Of a stretch of DNA of 42,736 bases, positions 36,101 to 42,736 are shown piece after piece. A program made the position numbers and the translations under genes. Location of the stretch: contig JAJNBB010000035.1 of the NCBI GenBank assembly GCA_021155885.1, forward strand, positions 1 through 42,736, given 5' to 3'. Each line of letters begins with the position of its first letter. The stretch's first letter is position 1. Below the pieces are notes generated by a model. That model was not told where the DNA came from and did no database searches. It saw only the letters and a program-made list of their open reading frames with translations. The stretch is from Fibrobacteria bacterium. Its GTDB lineage: Bacteria > Fibrobacterota > Fibrobacteria > UBA11236.

Positions 36101-37002
36101 CGCGCTCCTGGGACCTCGACGTGGGGATCGAGGCCAAGGGGCCGCGCAACCGCATCGACACCGACGTGCTGCGCATGACCTTCATCGGCGAGATGACGCT
36201 GCAGGGCGTTCCCCCGTACACGCTCGTGAACGGCCGCGTTACCGGCCTGCAGGGCGAGGTGGGCCAGGTGCAGCAGGCCTACACGATCCGGGATCTCGAG
36301 GTGAAATGGGACAACGCCACGCTGCAGGACGGCCTGCTGCTGGCCGAGGGGGAAAAGAAGCTGCGCGCCGACTGCCGGCCCGACACGCGCTCGACCTGCA
36401 TGATGTACATCAAGCTGGACGGACGGCTCCAGGACGTGAATTTTACCTACGACACCGACTGCGGGCAGACGACCGGGGAACCGGTGGCTCCCGCCGTGCT
36501 GTTGCGCTCCATGACGCAGGGCTGCTACGCCGCCGAACTGCAGTCGGGCGAGACGGGTTACGGCAACGCCGCGGTGGGCATCGTGGAGCCGGTGATCAAC
36601 AACCAGTTGACCCAGGGTGTCGCGCAGCGCACGGGCGGGTTCATCAAGTCCACCCAGGTGAGCGGGCTCGGCGCCCTGATGGGCAGCGACAGCAGCGGCT
36701 TCGAGGCCCTCGCCATCGAGGTAGAAAGCAAGGAGGTCCTGCGCACCGGCTTCAAGGCGCGCATCGGGTACCGTCCCGAAACCAAGCAATCGGATCCGAC
36801 CGAATACCGCGTGGCCGCGGAGTACCGCCCGCCCCTGGAGAGATGGGCCGCCGACAGCGCCTGGCGGACCCGCCTCAAGGACCGTTTCACGGTGGAGGCG
36901 GCGGTGGAAACGCGGCCCGAGACCCGTGATTTCGAGGAAGACCGCCAGGTGCGCCAGCGCGCGGGCCTGCGCTACCGGTACCGCTTCTGGGGCCTGTGGT
37001 GA
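33181..37002 (+). CDS. tamB: TamB-like AsmA/DUF490 inner-membrane-anchored protein
   Basis: Very large protein (about 1273 residues) with an N-terminal signal anchor (RLFHSFWLGLLLLILAVPVAVFMAV), a long beta-rich body of AsmA/TamB-type repeats and a conserved C-terminal region of about 250 residues (LEVKWDNATLQDG, KLDGRLQDVNFTYDTDC, GYRPETKQSDPTEYRVAAEYR) ending RAGLRYRYRFWGLW. TamB proteins bridge the periplasm and help insert outer-membrane proteins or move phospholipids. The pairing with an Omp85 gene directly downstream (GTGA overlap) makes this a tamB-tamA operon, in the reverse order to E. coli tamA-tamB. The TTG at 33181 starts just before the anchor; another TTG at 33127 is possible. 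No Shine-Dalgarno is seen. Confidence 0.8.
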   Translation: MKIRTRLFHSFWLGLLLLILAVPVAVFMAVRWAEGSLRGERRFGEMRVRVYGADVSPLLAVTADSMTVLSPVFRLHLVRPSARLIDWFSLRPSSSALYIQVDSAALRLSDPRDRAETPLVFPAGLRFPVSAGLEWRVLSVRTVRGERIEASAGSVRSRGRLGLQGEFRLDPYPGRAAPQARVKFRARWRGPVLRYEVEALRAKSDRVFVSGVRDKRDLRRGADSLEAFSRRPGDWLPPGSSPGAARGLAAVSEVRARGTADWSTRNIEVTGGARTAALAPLRSCVWRFEARATPRGGALALAGSGQGQAFRARAGWSHPASWPPPGNPRRWRGEFSAESRGGEWAIGHWKLPLDFEVTSGRLDTGLNVFGHIVTRDKSEIDLAWSGDQPGRLEFSGPVSPREAWAVAWTDTNVSFQDARLEGEWEGGRVTGVTHFRGVRAYGAVADSIEAGHEVTASAYTLRSARIYKDGEVFTGTGQVRWRAPSGAHAVSLRFEARHPEYGYGVFGMPRPGLVEATADNLRVAMFPYQPFARFSAFNPWLDGRFRWDLRDGTGEADLSASYSSAGNMLQARLRAGWDKDSLRATSAEMTTGPSRVVGDGVLPLHGKSLRGAYGLQTLMGGTWRLGADSLRIGDVYALVGRSARVMDGYVNGRLEYSPAGGLAGELKTGPLRIPALREWAEVGGISLRGMGDSLRVTAVTTSKQHALLGDSMTAVFSGLDSRAPRFWFQALSANGFRLKLEGSVPEWKLLEGTLSAKGSIPLSNQAEAPALNDAVLEGDFSAPLDRGFLHELRFDARRFRVAYAIAGDSQTLAGTPVYADGALIIPDLTIRDARGGGVGGTFTATAVPLAARLEFTGARVGIALAEGHRFTAEDVAGRAEWAAGKELTASLNARSGSFSMPPTPYRVQGSYDALRVAVTLPPPGPTPPPSRIFARASVHDFFFQRKIKFGFKEVWGLFSSLGRPRPVAGTGKRSRSWDLDVGIEAKGPRNRIDTDVLRMTFIGEMTLQGVPPYTLVNGRVTGLQGEVGQVQQAYTIRDLEVKWDNATLQDGLLLAEGEKKLRADCRPDTRSTCMMYIKLDGRLQDVNFTYDTDCGQTTGEPVAPAVLLRSMTQGCYAAELQSGETGYGNAAVGIVEPVINNQLTQGVAQRTGGFIKSTQVSGLGALMGSDSSGFEALAIEVESKEVLRTGFKARIGYRPETKQSDPTEYRVAAEYRPPLERWAADSAWRTRLKDRFTVEAAVETRPETRDFEEDRQVRQRAGLRYRYRFWGLW

Positions 37003-38876
37003 CCCCGCGTCCGGCGGCCTTCTGGCGGGCGTTCACAGCCCTCTTTTGCCTCCTGGGAATCGCCGCGGCCGCGGAGGCCCCGCCGATCCAGGTGCGCGGG
37101 CACAAGGCCTTCAACGCGCGCCGCGTCGCCGATCTGGTGCCCCTGCCCGACCCCGTTCCGGAATGGGACCGCGAAGAGTGGGGCGCGTGGGCCGAGGACG
37201 CCGCCCTGCTGATCCGTGAGGGCTATCGCGAGCAGGGATACTTCGACGCCGAGGATTCGGTCGTCCCCGTGTTCGCCGACTCGGGGCGGGCGGCCCGCGA
37301 GTACGCCCCGCCCGTGCGCATCGAGGTGCGGGTCTCCGAGGGGGTCCGCTACCGCTTCGGCACCGTGCGCGCCGATCTTCCCCCCGCGCCGTTTCCGCGC
37401 TTCGACACGACCGTGCTGGCCTCGCGGCCGGGACGCGTGTTCAACAAGAGCTACTTGTTCCGCGACCGCCGCGAGATCCTGAAGTTCTGCGGCAACGCCG
37501 GCTTCCTCAAGGCCACCGCCGCCGAATCGCTGTTCTACGATTTCGACCGCAAGGCGGTCGACGTCGTCTTCAAGGTAAAGCCCGGCCCCGCGCTGGTATT
37601 CGACACGCTGATGCTGCGCATCGTGCGCGAGGGCGACACCACGGGGCTGTCCGGCAAGACGCGGCCTTCGGTGCTGCGCGGGCTCTTTCCCACCGGGCGC
37701 GGGGACACGCTTTCGCTCCGTGACATCAACACCTTCGAGCGCAAGCTTCGGTCGACGCGCGCGTTCAACTTCGTGAGGCTGCGCGACAGCGCGGGCCCGG
37801 CGGCCGGAGCGAACAGCGCCGTCCTGCTTTACGCGGAGGAGAAGGTGCCCGGCGAGATGGAAATCGCGGGGTACTGGGAAACGCAGTACGGCTTCGGCAC
37901 CGACCTCGCCTGGTCGCATGCCAACTTCGCCGGGCGCCTGCAGGAGGCGCGCCTGGGACTCACGCTGGCGCAGCGCAAGCAGTCGGTGCTGGCGGGATAT
38001 TCGGCCCCGCTGCTGTTCGGCACCTCGGTGCGCTTCGACAACGACGTGATCGCGAACTGGTACCAGGACAGTCGCCTGCAGCGAAGCGCCGGTTGGTTCG
38101 AGGGCGACTTCGACGTCTCCAACCAAAGCCGGGTCTCGCGCCCCCTCGCGCCCTGGGCGCGGGTCGTGAGCGCCGCCGAGCTTTACGCCAAAAGCGAGAA
38201 GCTCACCGACACCACGAGGCGCGCGCGCGACTTCAACCTGAATTTTTTGAACTCGGTGTACCTCCAGAATCTCGACAACCCCATCAACCCGTCGATGGGC
38301 GAAAGGCTGGCGTTCACCTGGGGCAACGGCGGCCCCCTGTACGACAACGGGGAAGTGGCGCTCTTTCAGGCCACGCGCCACAACTGGCTCGAAGTGGAAA
38401 CGGCGGCCTACCTCCCGGTCGGGCGCTGGCTGGTGGTGGCCATGCGCCTCGACGGCGGGCGTTTTTACGGGCAGGGCGGCATCAACTCCGGCCGCTTCTA
38501 CCTGGGCGGGCCGCGCAGCGTGCGCAGCCGCGACTGGCGCAGCGTCTGTCCCCGCAAGCTCGGCGACAAGTGTCTCGAGGAAGGCGTCGAGCCCGCCTAC
38601 GTGCTCGGTTCGGCGGAGCTCCGCCTGCAGCCCTTCTTCAAGGCCACCTCCGGCTTCATGGGCCATCTCGCGGGCGTGCAAATCGTGCCCTTCGCCGATT
38701 ACGGCAACGTGTGGGAGGTGGGCAAGTCCGTGACGGAAGCCGGACGCGGCCGCGCGGTCGGGCTGGGCGCGCGCTACGGCTTTTTGACCCTGTTCAACGT
38801 GCGCGTGGACTATGCCCGGGACCCCGAGGATCCGGGACGCAGCCGCTGGATCCTGGATTTGGCGCAGGCTTTTTAG
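36999..38876 (+). CDS. tamA: TamA/BamA-family Omp85 outer-membrane protein
   Basis: A 625-residue Omp85 protein: signal peptide ending near AAAEA, POTRA-like modules at about 28-310 (IQVRGHKAFNARRVADLV, IEVRVSEGVRYRFGTV, VDVVFKVKPGPALVFDTL), then a 16-stranded barrel to the C-terminus. GRFYLGGPRSVRSRDWR near 500 matches the conserved loop-6 region (usually G-G-x-R-S-V-R-G-[YF]), here with RSR for the RGY-type motif. It ends in Phe as a BAM signal does. The GTG at 36999 overlaps the tamB stop (GTGA). The TAG stop overlaps a heptamer array. Assembles or inserts outer-membrane proteins with TamB. Confidence 0.87.
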   Translation: MTPRPAAFWRAFTALFCLLGIAAAAEAPPIQVRGHKAFNARRVADLVPLPDPVPEWDREEWGAWAEDAALLIREGYREQGYFDAEDSVVPVFADSGRAAREYAPPVRIEVRVSEGVRYRFGTVRADLPPAPFPRFDTTVLASRPGRVFNKSYLFRDRREILKFCGNAGFLKATAAESLFYDFDRKAVDVVFKVKPGPALVFDTLMLRIVREGDTTGLSGKTRPSVLRGLFPTGRGDTLSLRDINTFERKLRSTRAFNFVRLRDSAGPAAGANSAVLLYAEEKVPGEMEIAGYWETQYGFGTDLAWSHANFAGRLQEARLGLTLAQRKQSVLAGYSAPLLFGTSVRFDNDVIANWYQDSRLQRSAGWFEGDFDVSNQSRVSRPLAPWARVVSAAELYAKSEKLTDTTRRARDFNLNFLNSVYLQNLDNPINPSMGERLAFTWGNGGPLYDNGEVALFQATRHNWLEVETAAYLPVGRWLVVAMRLDGGRFYGQGGINSGRFYLGGPRSVRSRDWRSVCPRKLGDKCLEEGVEPAYVLGSAELRLQPFFKATSGFMGHLAGVQIVPFADYGNVWEVGKSVTEAGRGRAVGLGARYGFLTLFNVRVDYARDPEDPGRSRWILDLAQAF

Positions 38877-38897
38877 CTTACAGCGGACAGCCGGGAA

Positions 38898-38934
38898 GCG
38901 CCTGGGCCCCTGCGGAACGTGAGGCCCGAGGCGC
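38898..38934 (+). repeat. GCGGAACGTGA-type hairpin, copy 2
   Basis: GCGCCT (38898-38903) pairs perfectly with AGGCGC (38929-38934). The loop contains CCTGCGGAACGTGAGGCCC. Same loop as copies at 20609-20646 and 19538-19575. Confidence 0.65.
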
Positions 38935-38941
38935 CCCCAAC

Positions 38942-38979
38942 AAAAAAAAGACGACCCCCCCGATGGAGCCGTCTTTTTT
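38942..38979. terminator. Bidirectional terminator in locus D
   Basis: AAAAAAGACG and CGTCTTTTTT form a 10-bp stem with a loop of about 18 nt that is C-rich. It sits 65 bp after tamA; on the minus strand it would also end tRNA-Cys transcripts. Confidence 0.75.
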
Positions 38980-39020
38980 GTCCTGCTGTAAGCTGTCCGC
39001 TAACAGCTACCAGCTAAAGT

Positions 39021-39095
39021 TGGAGGCGACAAGCGGATTCGAACCGCTGAATAAAGCTTTTGCAGAGCTCTCCCTTACCACTTGGGTATGTCGCC
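39021..39095 (-). tRNA. tRNA-Cys (GCA anticodon)
   Basis: Complete 75-nt cloverleaf on the minus strand with encoded CCA. Acceptor arms GGCGACA and TGTCGCC, anticodon loop CTGCAAA, T arm AGCGG-TTCGAAT-CCGCT. Anticodon at 39061-39063. A TGCTACCAT at 39107-39115 (minus strand) is a plausible extended -10. Confidence 0.96.
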
Positions 39096-39147
39096 GCTGC
39101 CAGTGAATGGTAGCAAAACGGCTGGATGGCTCAAGCGTTATTCCTGC

Positions 39148-39534
39148 TTAAATCCCGCGGATGAAGTCGTTGACGTCCTTGGTGAGGGCCAGGTCGATCT
39201 TGAGGTTGGTGATGTCGTCCTGGGCGAAGGGTTTCTCGCGCACGGGCGCGCCGGCCTGGTGCGCGGGGTACGGATCCGGCTGCCGCACCACGGCGGTATG
39301 CGGACCGGTCTCGCGCGAGCCGGAGCCCTTGAGCAGGCCCTGCACGGTGGTCATGTGCAGGCTTCCCTGGATCTTCTTCATTTCGCTTTCGTCGATGACG
39401 AAGGTCTTGCCGTAGTAGTACATCATCGCGGTGGCGCAAGCGGGACAGTTCAGCACGACCATGTGGGCTTCAGATTCCAACACCAGTTCGCTGGTTTCCT
39501 TGCAGTGCGGGCACTTGATCTGAATAGGCTTCAC
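39148..39534 (-). CDS. Small zinc-ribbon protein, 128 aa
   Basis: I do not recognise the family. The N-terminus has a treble-clef or zinc-ribbon pattern CPHC (near 9) and CPAC (near 30) flanking a short beta hairpin. The next part, TAMMYYYGKTFVIDESEMKKI, is beta-alpha like, the middle is low-complexity (GSGSRETGPHTAVVRQPDPYPAH), and the C-terminus is helical (DDITNLKIDLALTKDVNDFIRGI). It is cytoplasmic, with no signal or membrane segment. It lies between tRNA-Cys and acpS on the same strand; no operon link is evident. Possibly a nucleic-acid or protein-binding adaptor. Confidence 0.6.
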   Translation of the reverse strand: MKPIQIKCPHCKETSELVLESEAHMVVLNCPACATAMMYYYGKTFVIDESEMKKIQGSLHMTTVQGLLKGSGSRETGPHTAVVRQPDPYPAHQAGAPVREKPFAQDDITNLKIDLALTKDVNDFIRGI

Positions 39535-39592
39535 GGCTCTCCTCCACGCGGGTGAATCCCTGTCTCAATTCTATTACGGGCCGGGGCCCGTG

Positions 39593-39973
39593 TCAAGAAA
39601 CATTTTCGCGGCACTCCAAAAGTACAAAAGCCACCGCGGTGTCGCTAGTGTGCGAAATTGAGACATGACAATGGGTTGCGCGCAATGCGCGCATGCGGGA
39701 GCTCGCCTTGCCCGAAAAGGAAATTTGCGGCGCGCCGTGCGAATCGGGCAGAATCTCGATGTGCCGCCATGAAATTCCCTGCGCGAGGCCGGTGCCGAAG
39801 GCCTTCAAAACGGCTTCCTTGGCGGCGAAGCGCCCTGCGATGCGCTCGGTGGGGTCGGCGTGGCGCGCGCAATAGGCGCGCTCGGCCTCGGTCAAAACGC
39901 GCGCGACGGCGGCGGGACGCAACTTTCTTATCCTTTCCGTCTTTACGATGTCCGTGCCGATTCCGACGATCAT
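39593..39973 (-). CDS. acpS: Holo-[acyl-carrier-protein] synthase
   Basis: AcpS transfers 4'-phosphopantetheine from CoA to apo-ACP. The 126 residues contain the signature GIGTDIVKTERI at 4-15 (Mg-binding Asp in TDIV), RFAAKEAVLKAFGTGL near 48-63 (Glu in AAKEA) and CHVSISHTSDTAVAFVLLE near the end. Family length and order are normal. Its ATG (39971-39973) overlaps head-to-head with the start of the methyltransferase gene. A GGGGG site lies just before the ATG. Confidence 0.96.
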   Translation of the reverse strand: MIVGIGTDIVKTERIRKLRPAAVARVLTEAERAYCARHADPTERIAGRFAAKEAVLKAFGTGLAQGISWRHIEILPDSHGAPQISFSGKASSRMRALRATHCHVSISHTSDTAVAFVLLECRENVS

Positions 39974-41186
39974 GCCCCCAAAGTTAGCGTATTTGGCTTC
40001 GGCCGAAGGCGCGGCCTTGCTGCGTCAAGTCACGACGGATCCGCGCGAGGATCTGGCCCTGGCGGGCTCTTCGTGGCTGCGCGCGCTGGAGCCCTGGAAA
40101 CGGGCCGCGCTGCTCGAGCAGCGGGCCCTGCGCCTCAAGGCCCTGCGCAAGCAACCGCGCGCGGCGGAGATGCTTTTCACCGCCCTGGGACAGCAGCAGA
40201 TGACCGCCGAGGCGGTCGCGCTCTACAAGGCGGGCCGCCTTCCGGCGGGCGTGCGCGCGGTGGCGGACCTGTGCTGCGGCCTCGGGGGCGACTCGATGCG
40301 CCTGCCACCGGAGGTTTTGGTGCTGGGCGTGGACCTCCACGAAGAGACCCTGCGCGCGTGGCGCCATAACACGGGCCTGTACCGGTCCTCCGGGACCTGG
40401 GCGGTGCGCGCCGACGTGACGCGCCTGGAGACGAGGCCGGGAACGGTGGACGGAATTTTCATGGACCCGGCCCGCAGGACTTTGGCGGAGTCTTACGGAG
40501 AGCGGGATTTCGACGCGGAACCGGAACCGGGCTGGGATTCCCTGGCCGCGATCACGCGCCGGTTCGGGAATGCGGCGCTCAAGCTGGGGCCCGGAACGCG
40601 CCTGCCGGATCTTTTCGGGGACGCGCACCTTGATTATGAATGCGAGTATATCGGCCTGCGCGATGAATGCCTGGAATTGACCGTGCGCACGGGCGCGTTC
40701 GGGAAGCCCGGATGGGTGCGCGCCGCGGAGCTGTATCCGGTCGGACCGCAGGGCTTTGCCGCCGCGGTGGTCGAAGCCCCGGCGGCCGATCTGGACGCGA
40801 CCTTCGGCAACGTTTCAGAGCCGGGATCCTGGTTTTACGAGCCGGTCAAAAGCGTGGTGCGGGCCCACCTGTTCGGGGTCTTGGCCGAGCGGCACGGCTT
40901 GTGGCAGCTGGACGGGCGGTTGGCCTACCTGGGGGGCAACGCGCGCGTCGAGTCGCCGTTGTTGAAGCGCTACCGCATGCTTCGCGTGCTGCCGTGCGAC
41001 GAGGCGGTGCTGAAGGCCGAGATCGCGGCGCGCGAAGTCGGCATCCTCGAGATCAAGAAGCGCGGGCTGGATATTAAACCCGAAGACTGGCGGAAACGGT
41101 TAAAGCCGCGAGGCCCGAATACGGCGACTCTGGTATTTACCAGGTTGCAAGGAAAGGCTTCCGTGCTGTGGGTGGAACGGGACTAA
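39972..41186 (+). CDS. Class I SAM methyltransferase with THUMP-like domain
   Basis: A 404-residue protein. A helical N-terminus (residues 1-85) leads into a Rossmann methyltransferase core: motif I ADLCCGLGGDSMRL near 98, VLGVDLH near 117, motif IV IFMDPARRTLAESYGERDF near 160. It ends with a THUMP-like domain, whose signature VGILEIKKRGLDIKPEDWRKRL is near 358. Members are thought to modify RNA, but the target is not known to me. The ATG at 39972 shares CATG with the divergent acpS start; an in-frame ATG at 39948 would extend into the acpS coding region. No Shine-Dalgarno is visible for either choice. Confidence 0.82.
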   Translation: MPPKLAYLASAEGAALLRQVTTDPREDLALAGSSWLRALEPWKRAALLEQRALRLKALRKQPRAAEMLFTALGQQQMTAEAVALYKAGRLPAGVRAVADLCCGLGGDSMRLPPEVLVLGVDLHEETLRAWRHNTGLYRSSGTWAVRADVTRLETRPGTVDGIFMDPARRTLAESYGERDFDAEPEPGWDSLAAITRRFGNAALKLGPGTRLPDLFGDAHLDYECEYIGLRDECLELTVRTGAFGKPGWVRAAELYPVGPQGFAAAVVEAPAADLDATFGNVSEPGSWFYEPVKSVVRAHLFGVLAERHGLWQLDGRLAYLGGNARVESPLLKRYRMLRVLPCDEAVLKAEIAAREVGILEIKKRGLDIKPEDWRKRLKPRGPNTATLVFTRLQGKASVLWVERD

Positions 41187-41223
41187 GGGCCCCGGGAAGC
41201 GCGCCGGCTGCGACCGTCGCGAT

Positions 41224-41280
41224 ACGGCGTTGCTCCTCCTCGCCGTACTCCCGGTACGGCTGCGTCGGAGCGCCTTGCCT
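41224..41280. repeat. Palindromic intergenic element
   Basis: GCCGTAC (41242-41248) and GTACGGC (41254-41260) form a 7-bp hairpin. Outside it GGCGTTGCTCC and GGAGCGCC pair imperfectly. It lies in the 216-bp gap after the methyltransferase gene, which otherwise shows only heptamer locus E. Confidence 0.5.
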
Positions 41281-41390
41281 CGCTCGGTCTCGCTCGGCGG
41301 AACTAACTTGAGACAAAACACAAGACCGGAGTGAAGCGCCTTGGCCGGGGCGGCCGAGCTATCCGGGCGCCCAATGCTTTGTTCTGTCCT

Positions 41391-41411
41391 AGTTGTCCGC
41401 TGTCAGCTCTT
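41391..41411. repeat. Solo heptamer array (locus E)
   Basis: Three 7-nt units AGTTGTC, CGCTGTC, AGCTCTT, of the same family as loci C and D. It overlaps the stop codon (41403-41405) of the BFD-like gene, whose last residues it encodes. No opposing array is visible within 150 bp. Confidence 0.7.
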
Positions 41412-41588
41412 AGCCGGATACTTCCCGTAGAACTCCAGCAGGGCCTCGATGTCGGGCTGGCAGCCGGCGCAGTTGCCCGTCACTCCCAGCAGATTCTTGA
41501 CTTCCTCGACCGACCGGCATCCGTTCTCGATGGCTGCCACGATGCGGTCCTTGCGGACATCGAAGCAGTAGCAGACGACATCGGACAT
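41403..41588 (-). CDS. BFD-like [2Fe-2S]-binding protein
   Basis: A 61-residue protein matching the BFD-like (bacterioferritin-associated ferredoxin) fold: CYC at residues 6-8, then GCRSVEEVKNLLGVTGNCAGC, giving the C-x-C...C-x2-C cluster pattern, with C at about 6, 8, 40 and 43 (an additional Cys at 24). Helices separate the two halves. In this family the protein shuttles electrons or helps release stored iron. It starts 6 bp after the YqeY stop and is likely co-transcribed. Its C-terminal residues come from heptamer repeat sequence. Confidence 0.8.
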   Translation of the reverse strand: MSDVVCYCFDVRKDRIVAAIENGCRSVEEVKNLLGVTGNCAGCQPDIEALLEFYGKYPAKS

Positions 41589-41594
41589 GCGCGC

Positions 41595-42074
41595 CTATTT
41601 GGGAAGGAGTTCGCGGACGACTTCGCTGACGAGCTTGCCGTCGGCCTTGCCCTGGGTCTGCGGACGCAGCACGCCCATCACGGCGCCCATGTCCTTGCCG
41701 GACTGCGCGTTCACCTGGGCGATGGCGGCTTTCACCAGGGCCTCGATCTCGGGGCGCGTCATCTGCGCGGGCAAATAGGCCTCGTATAGCGCGATCTTGA
41801 TCTTTTCCTGGTCGACGATGTCCTGGCGCACGAGGCCGGCGGGATTCTGCCCGTTGGCCTTGTCGAGGGTCTCGCGGAACTGCTTGATCCCCTTCTGCAG
41901 GATGGACGAAACCTCCTCGTCGGAGGGGTCGCGGCGATTGGAGACCTGGAAGGTCTTGACCTCGGCCATTAGGGTTCGCAGCGAGGTCACCTTGGCCTGG
42001 TTGGCCTCCTTGCGCGAAGGCTCGCGGTCCTTCATGGCGGCGATGAGGTCGGCGTTGATTTTTTCGAGCAGCAT
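41595..42074 (-). CDS. YqeY-like protein (GatB C-terminal domain family)
   Basis: A 159-residue cytoplasmic protein of the YqeY family, related to the C-terminal region of GatB. Visible features are IINADLIAAMKDREPSRKE-type N-terminus, LRTLMAEVKTFQV near 31, and the C-terminal VKAAIAQVNAQSGKDMGAVMGVLRPQTQGKADGKLVSEVVRELL. It may bind tRNA, but the role is not settled. The start at 42074 gives MLLEKINADL; the open frame extends 13 codons further. The upstream region contains a terminator for the next gene. Confidence 0.9.
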   Translation of the reverse strand: MLLEKINADLIAAMKDREPSRKEANQAKVTSLRTLMAEVKTFQVSNRRDPSDEEVSSILQKGIKQFRETLDKANGQNPAGLVRQDIVDQEKIKIALYEAYLPAQMTRPEIEALVKAAIAQVNAQSGKDMGAVMGVLRPQTQGKADGKLVSEVVRELLPK

Positions 42075-42117
42075 GGCGTTTCCCGTTCCGGTTTGACGGT
42101 TCAAAAGTACCAAACAA

Positions 42118-42143
42118 AAAAGCCTCCCCGCGAGGGGAGGCTT
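42118..42143 (-). terminator. Rho-independent terminator of the leftward gene at the window end
   Basis: AAAGCCTCCCC and GGGGAGGCTTT form an 11-bp stem with a 4-nt loop, followed on the minus strand by TTTTTTG. It lies 35 bp beyond the stop of the partial gene. Confidence 0.93.
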
Positions 42144-42177
42144 TCGAGAAGGCCGGGACGCACGGCGGCTTTTCTGC

Positions 42178-42736
42178 CTAGAATCCCGCGTTCAGGACGA
42201 TGCGCCCGTTGAAGGAGGCGCCCCCGATTTCACGGAAGGTGTAGAAATATACCGGCAGGCTCAGGTTCCTGGCGGCCGGGTTCGACCACGACGCCGTGGA
42301 GGCATTGTAGGTCGAACGGAAGACCACCTTGCCGCGCAGATCGCTGACCGACAGCTGGCCGGAGCCCAACTGGAGATTGTTGGCGAGCACGAAGCCGCCG
42401 TCGCGCACCTGGAAGCGGATGTCCCTGCGGGCGAAGTCGCGCGCGGAGGTGTTCGGGCCGATGGCCACGGGGAGGGCGTAGGCCGGGCAGGTGGAGGGGC
42501 GCTCGGTGTTGACCGCATCCTCGGTGACCTTGGACGCGCCCGCCGCGTTGAAGGCCACGTTCGCGTAGTTGGTCGCCGCGGTGCCTGACCCGTCGGTGTT
42601 GCGATACGCCTGGACCATCGAGGCGGGCGTCGTCGGCGCCGGGTTGGCGATCAGCTTGGCCAGCGCCTGGATGCGGACGTGCGGGTGCACGTCGTTGACC
42701 GCGCACTGGGCCACGATGGCGTCGGAGGACGCCACC
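42178..42736 (-). CDS. C-terminal part of a secreted protein (truncated by window end)
   Basis: Only the last 186 residues are in the window; the true start lies beyond base 42736. A HEAT-like turn (VHPHVRIQALAKLIANP) opens the visible part. From about residue 100, RFQVRDGGFVLANNLQLGSGQLSVSDLRGKVVFRST resembles a FlgD-Ig/type IX-like C-terminal domain, ending YFYTFREIGGASFNGRIVLNAGF. This suggests an exported surface or cell-wall protein, related in end structure to the DUF2341 paralogues. Identity of the N-terminal part is unknown. Confidence 0.6.
   Translation of the reverse strand, partial: VASSDAIVAQCAVNDVHPHVRIQALAKLIANPAPTTPASMVQAYRNTDGSGTAATNYANVAFNAAGASKVTEDAVNTERPSTCPAYALPVAIGPNTSARDFARRDIRFQVRDGGFVLANNLQLGSGQLSVSDLRGKVVFRSTYNASTASWSNPAARNLSLPVYFYTFREIGGASFNGRIVLNAGF

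Larger units (their letters stand above)
38875..39018. repeat. Inverted heptamer arrays with core (locus D)
   Basis: Left array AGCTTAC, AGCGGAC, AGCCGGG at 38875-38895, overlapping the tamA stop codon (38874-38876). Right array TGCTGTA, AGCTGTC, CGCTAAC, AGCTACC, AGCTAAA at 38984-39018, ending 2 bp before tRNA-Cys. Between them lie a GCGGAACGTGA hairpin (38898-38934) and a terminator. Unit sequences are those of locus C. Confidence 0.85.

Overview
The window is GC-rich bacterial chromosome and looks like ordinary housekeeping and envelope territory, with no phage, plasmid or CRISPR content. TamB and TamA/Omp85 proteins, predicted outer-membrane barrels and SurA-like lipoproteins show a diderm cell. 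Futalosine-pathway menaquinone genes, three tandem DUF2341/LamG/FnIII proteins with FlgD-like, type IX-style C-terminal domains, and a SUMF1-type lipoprotein fit the Fibrobacterota or a neighbouring FCB lineage. This placement is an inference from gene content.

Layout: 1-1367 holds mqnB (cut by the window edge) and mqnD. 1630-8934 holds three paralogous secreted multidomain proteins, two of them with nearly superimposable upstream blocks, closed by GAAA-loop terminators. 8997-11882 carries, leftward, an animal-like UDP-glucose dehydrogenase, an Smr-domain protein and a DUF3810-like metallopeptidase. 12036-13781 has tRNA-Ile2(CAU), two uncharacterised small proteins and nrdR. 13954-19296 has a small barrel protein, a small membrane protein, an APC permease with a 3'-end frameshift, and glgX. 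19406-22880 has tRNA-Ser, a cluster of palindromes, a LolA-like protein, an outer-membrane protein and mutY. 22938-30274 is a leftward block: SUMF1-like lipoprotein, rpmA, rplU, a PpiC foldase, a lipid kinase, a SanA/YdcF protein, a gamma-carbonic anhydrase and ndk. 30356-39095 has tRNA-Gly, a PpiC-TPR lipoprotein divergent from tamB-tamA, and tRNA-Cys. 39148-42736 has a zinc-ribbon protein, acpS, a THUMP-like methyltransferase, a BFD-like protein, a YqeY protein and the C-terminal end of another secreted protein.

The most unusual content is between the genes. At least seven intergenic loci carry tandem repeats with a strict 7-nt period, usually as an inverted pair of arrays around a short core. 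Several unit sequences occur (NACAGGK, GTTGGGN, GGCGGTR, ACAGCKK), and units from different families sit in phase inside one array. The arrays abut or contain stop codons; between mutY and the SUMF1-like gene the two arms supply the stop codons of both convergent genes. Two of these loci, and one place next to tRNA-Ser, also contain a hairpin with a conserved loop TRCGGAACGYGA and a partly different but still paired stem. Other palindromes enclose stop codons or promoters, and one REP-like palindrome is translated in frame near the C-terminus of GlgX.

All calls come from reading the sequence and recalled family features; no database search was run.
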